DNA of 14,540 nucleotides. Origin: CAZFQD01 sp964520885. Its GTDB lineage: Bacteria; Bacillota; Clostridia; Oscillospirales; SIG519. The stretch spans positions 1 through 14,540 of the forward strand of contig CAZFQD010000052.1 of NCBI GenBank assembly GCA_964520885.1, in the 5' to 3' direction. This document shows, one piece after another, positions 12,640 through 14,540 of the stretch (the stretch's first letter is position 1; each line of letters opens with the position of its first letter). The notes below the pieces were generated by a model. The model was not told where the DNA came from, did no database searches, and saw nothing but the letters and a program-made list of their open reading frames with translations. The translations under genes were made by a program, and so were the position numbers.

Positions 12640-12885
12640 ATGAGCAATATTGATATGAAGTTAACCCCACTTGACGAACTTTTCACAACGCAAGAACAGC
12701 GTGATGATAACAAGCGAGAAAAGATTTTAGACATTTCCCTTGAGAAATTACACCCATTCAAAGGCCATCCATTTCAGGTGGTTGAAAACGACGAGCTGAG
12801 GGAGCTTGCAAAAAGTATAACGGAGCATGGTGTTGTAATGCCAGCCGTTGCCAGACCGTGTAAGGAGGGCGGTATGATGCTTTAA
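12640..12885 (+). pseudogene. Truncated ParB/Spo0J-like protein
   Basis: An 81-residue frame with AAAGGAG at 12625-12631 as ribosome binding site. After a 30-residue leader it contains the start of a ParB N-terminal nuclease/CTPase-like domain: ISLEKLHPFKGHPFQV and NDELRELAKSITEHGVVMPAVARP. In intact ParB-type proteins of conjugative elements this is followed by a G-Y-E-M-I-S/A-GHRR motif and a DNA-binding domain. Here the frame ends after KEGGMML. The following bases belong to another gene in a different frame, so about 200 or more residues have been deleted. Partition function is presumably lost. Confidence 0.82.
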
Positions 12886-13010
12886 TCCGCCAAATGACTT
12901 TCGTATATAATGAGCTTCGTAAAAATAATTGCGAAGCTGCGGCGGCAGAGCTTAGACATACGCTTCTAATTTTGCAAGCGGATACCACTGTTCCGGAAAG
13001 GACGGAATAA
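12873..13010 (+). pseudogene. C-terminal remnant of a MobC-like mobilization protein
   Basis: Read from 12873, the sequence is open for 45 codons: YDALIRQMTFVYNELRKNN, then CEAAAAELRHTLL and a stop at 13008. It has no start or ribosome binding site of its own. Its position two bases before the relaxase start, and the helical Arg/Leu/Ala pattern, suit the end of the small MobC-type relaxosome proteins found upstream of such relaxases. The frame is shifted relative to the ParB fragment, so the ParB and mob genes were joined by a deletion at about 12870-12876. The MobC assignment rests on position and pattern and is moderate. Confidence 0.6.
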
Positions 13011-13012
13011 AC

Positions 13013-14356
13013 ATGGCAACCACAAAAATATGGCCTGTCCGGGATAATCTCAGACAGGTCATTAATTATGCCAAGAATCCTGCGAAAAGTGAAAACCCTG
13101 CATATGTTGATGAAAACACGCAGGGCTTTTTTGATGTAATGAGTTACGCCACAAACGATGATAAAACCGAAAAGAGGTTCTTTGTCAGCGGTATAAATTG
13201 TATTCCAAACGCCGCACAGGAACAAATGCTTATGACAAAACAGCGTTATGGGAAAATGGGAGGAGTGGTCGCATTCCATGCCTACCAGAGTTTTAAGTAC
13301 GACGAAGCTACTCCCGAAGTCGCCCATGAAATCGGTGTTAAGACAGCGGAAAAATTATGGGGTGATAGGTTTGAGGTTGTTGTCTCAACGCACCTGAATA
13401 CCGATTGCATCCACAATCATTTCGTTATAAATTCGGTATCATTTGTTGACGGTAAAAGACTGAATGATAATCTGGCATCACATCGAAAATTCAGAGATAT
13501 TTCTGATGACATATGCCGCGAATATAGACTGTGCGTTATTGATAATCCAAGTCCTACTCACACGCCACGCAACATTTATTTGGCTGAAAAGCGAGGGGAG
13601 TCTACACGGTATAATATCATGCGCTGGGATATTGATGAAGCAATTAGCCGCTCTTTCACGCCAAGCTTTTTCTATAAGGCAATGGAAGAGAAGGGGTATA
13701 TTATGAACTACAACCCAAACCGTAAATATACCACTATTCAAATGCCAAACACAGCACACCCAACACGATTTAAGATGCTTGGCGAGAATTATACCGAAGA
13801 TGCAATAAAAGACCGTATACTGGCAAACAGAACCCCAAGTCGATCGCTTATAAAGCCCCCGCAGATTAAGTTTTACGATTTCTCTGTACACAGCCTGCGA
13901 GGGCTGTATGTCCATTATTGTTACCAGCTCGGATTTATTCAAAAGAATAATAGCTACCCGCATTACAGTGCATCTCTGCGAGCTGATTTGCACAAATTGG
14001 ATGAATACACAGCACAAGCAATTTTGCTATGCAAGAACAAAATTGATACGGCAGAACAGCTACAATCTTTTATTGATGACACGCAATCGGGGATAAAAGT
14101 TTTGACCGCCGACCGTGATAAAATTTACACCAAAATCAGCCGTGTAAAAAGTGAAGACGACCTGCCAGAGCTCATCTCACAGCGTAATGAATACACCGAC
14201 AAAATAAAAGTTCTTCGTAAGGATTTAAGGAACGCCAATGCCATTATAGAACGCTCTGATAAGGTCAAGGAAACTATTCAAGCAGTCCAAAGGCAAGAGG
14301 AGGAAAAACAACAAAAACAGAATAGTAACATTGTAAAAACACATTCTATACGATAA
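13013..14356 (+). CDS. MobA/VirD2-type relaxase
   Basis: A 447-residue DNA relaxase that would nick at an origin of transfer and lead the strand in conjugation or mobilization. The N-terminus (TTKIWPVRDNLRQVINYAKNP) is typical of relaxases of Clostridial conjugative transposons. The catalytic part has HLNTDCIHNHFVIN (about residues 127-140), the HxDxxHxH-type metal-binding triad. The nucleophilic Tyr cannot be assigned with certainty, but Y19 in INYAKNP is a candidate. The last 110 residues are charged and coiled-coil-like. GGAAAGGACGG before the ATG is the ribosome binding site. The gene is intact, while its upstream neighbours are broken. Coupling protein, type IV secretion and integrase genes are not in the window. 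Confidence 0.9.
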   Translation: MATTKIWPVRDNLRQVINYAKNPAKSENPAYVDENTQGFFDVMSYATNDDKTEKRFFVSGINCIPNAAQEQMLMTKQRYGKMGGVVAFHAYQSFKYDEATPEVAHEIGVKTAEKLWGDRFEVVVSTHLNTDCIHNHFVINSVSFVDGKRLNDNLASHRKFRDISDDICREYRLCVIDNPSPTHTPRNIYLAEKRGESTRYNIMRWDIDEAISRSFTPSFFYKAMEEKGYIMNYNPNRKYTTIQMPNTAHPTRFKMLGENYTEDAIKDRILANRTPSRSLIKPPQIKFYDFSVHSLRGLYVHYCYQLGFIQKNNSYPHYSASLRADLHKLDEYTAQAILLCKNKIDTAEQLQSFIDDTQSGIKVLTADRDKIYTKISRVKSEDDLPELISQRNEYTDKIKVLRKDLRNANAIIERSDKVKETIQAVQRQEEEKQQKQNSNIVKTHSIR

Positions 14357-14358
14357 TT

Positions 14359-14395
14359 AAATCAGCTCCGCAGTTTTCATTGTGGAGCTGATTTT
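14359..14395 (+). terminator. Terminator after the relaxase gene
   Basis: AAATCAGCTCCGCA and TGTGGAGCTGATTT form a 14-bp stem (one G-U) with an 8-nt loop, ending in TTTT. It closes the relaxase transcript three bases after the stop codon. Confidence 0.85.
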
Positions 14396-14540
14396 AAGAT
14401 TGTCTGTTAACTACAATTTTATTACCTTTGGGTTATGAGTGAAAGAATAAATAAAGAATACTTTTTTAGTATTTAAGCGTTAAGAGATTCATCAACTTAA
14501 AGATGAAATTAGTGAATGTTTAAAAAAATAATTATTTTAA

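Noticed and set aside
12758..13327. 189-codon - strand frame across the ParB/mob/relaxase junction
   Set aside because: It crosses three unrelated + strand coding segments and is explained as a shadow frame.
13478..14017. 179-codon frame antisense to the relaxase
   Set aside because: Shadow of the conserved relaxase reading frame, without ribosome binding site or recognisable motifs.
14436..14540. Short frame starting MSERINKEYF with a further open stretch after a frameshift to the window end
   Set aside because: No ribosome binding site, only 13 codons before a stop, and too little sequence left to judge a broken gene.
1..14540. CRISPR array
   Set aside because: No regularly spaced repeats with unique spacers were seen; the only tandem repeat (11513-11550) has no spacers.

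Overview
The window is AT-rich DNA with strong GGAGG-type ribosome binding sites and a content of Fur, Fe-S, radical SAM and DUF134 proteins. This points to an anaerobic low-GC Firmicute (Clostridia); the species cannot be told from the sequence.

Region 1 (about 50-8416) is chromosomal metal / Fe-S biology, all on the + strand. A Fur-family regulator is followed by a permease gene cut off after its first third. A clean sigma-A promoter near 955 then drives a compact operon: a NifX/NafY-type protein, two MinD-like ATPases that each carry an eight-cysteine ferredoxin insert, a second NifX-like protein, and three small Gly-rich MPxxDGTGP proteins (one with a zinc ribbon). A radical SAM protein follows. 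A second promoter, sharing 18 identical bases with the first, drives an FAD/NAD oxidoreductase; a DUF89 (damage-control phosphatase family) protein and a DUF134 regulator follow. The set resembles the ORP (orange protein, Mo-Cu cluster) and NifX/MinD loci of anaerobes. No nitrogenase gene is present, so a metal-sulfur cluster assembly or metal-handling role is inferred rather than nitrogen fixation. DUF134 is the natural candidate for the regulator that reads the shared promoter element.

Region 2 (about 8417-11770) is accessory. It holds a fragment of an RHS/YD-repeat gene, a terminator, and a large - strand UvrD/HelD-like helicase with an embedded PD-(D/E)xK-type nuclease segment and a C-terminal topoisomerase-type zinc ribbon. 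The helicase leader contains a perfect 19-bp tandem repeat with GGGGACGG cores. A 14-bp direct repeat lies near each end of this block.

Region 3 (about 11731-14400) begins at a strong terminator and a 27-nt 3' fragment of a tRNA-Ser-like gene, a typical attachment-site scar. It continues into a degenerate mobilizable or conjugative element: an HTH protein, a truncated ParB fused out of frame to the tail of a MobC-like gene, and an apparently intact MOB-type relaxase closed by a terminator. Its integrase and conjugation genes are not in the window.

The most interesting parts are the two-promoter ORP-like regulon with its candidate DUF134 operator, the duplicated small MPRGDGTGP proteins, and the layered deletion and integration scars.
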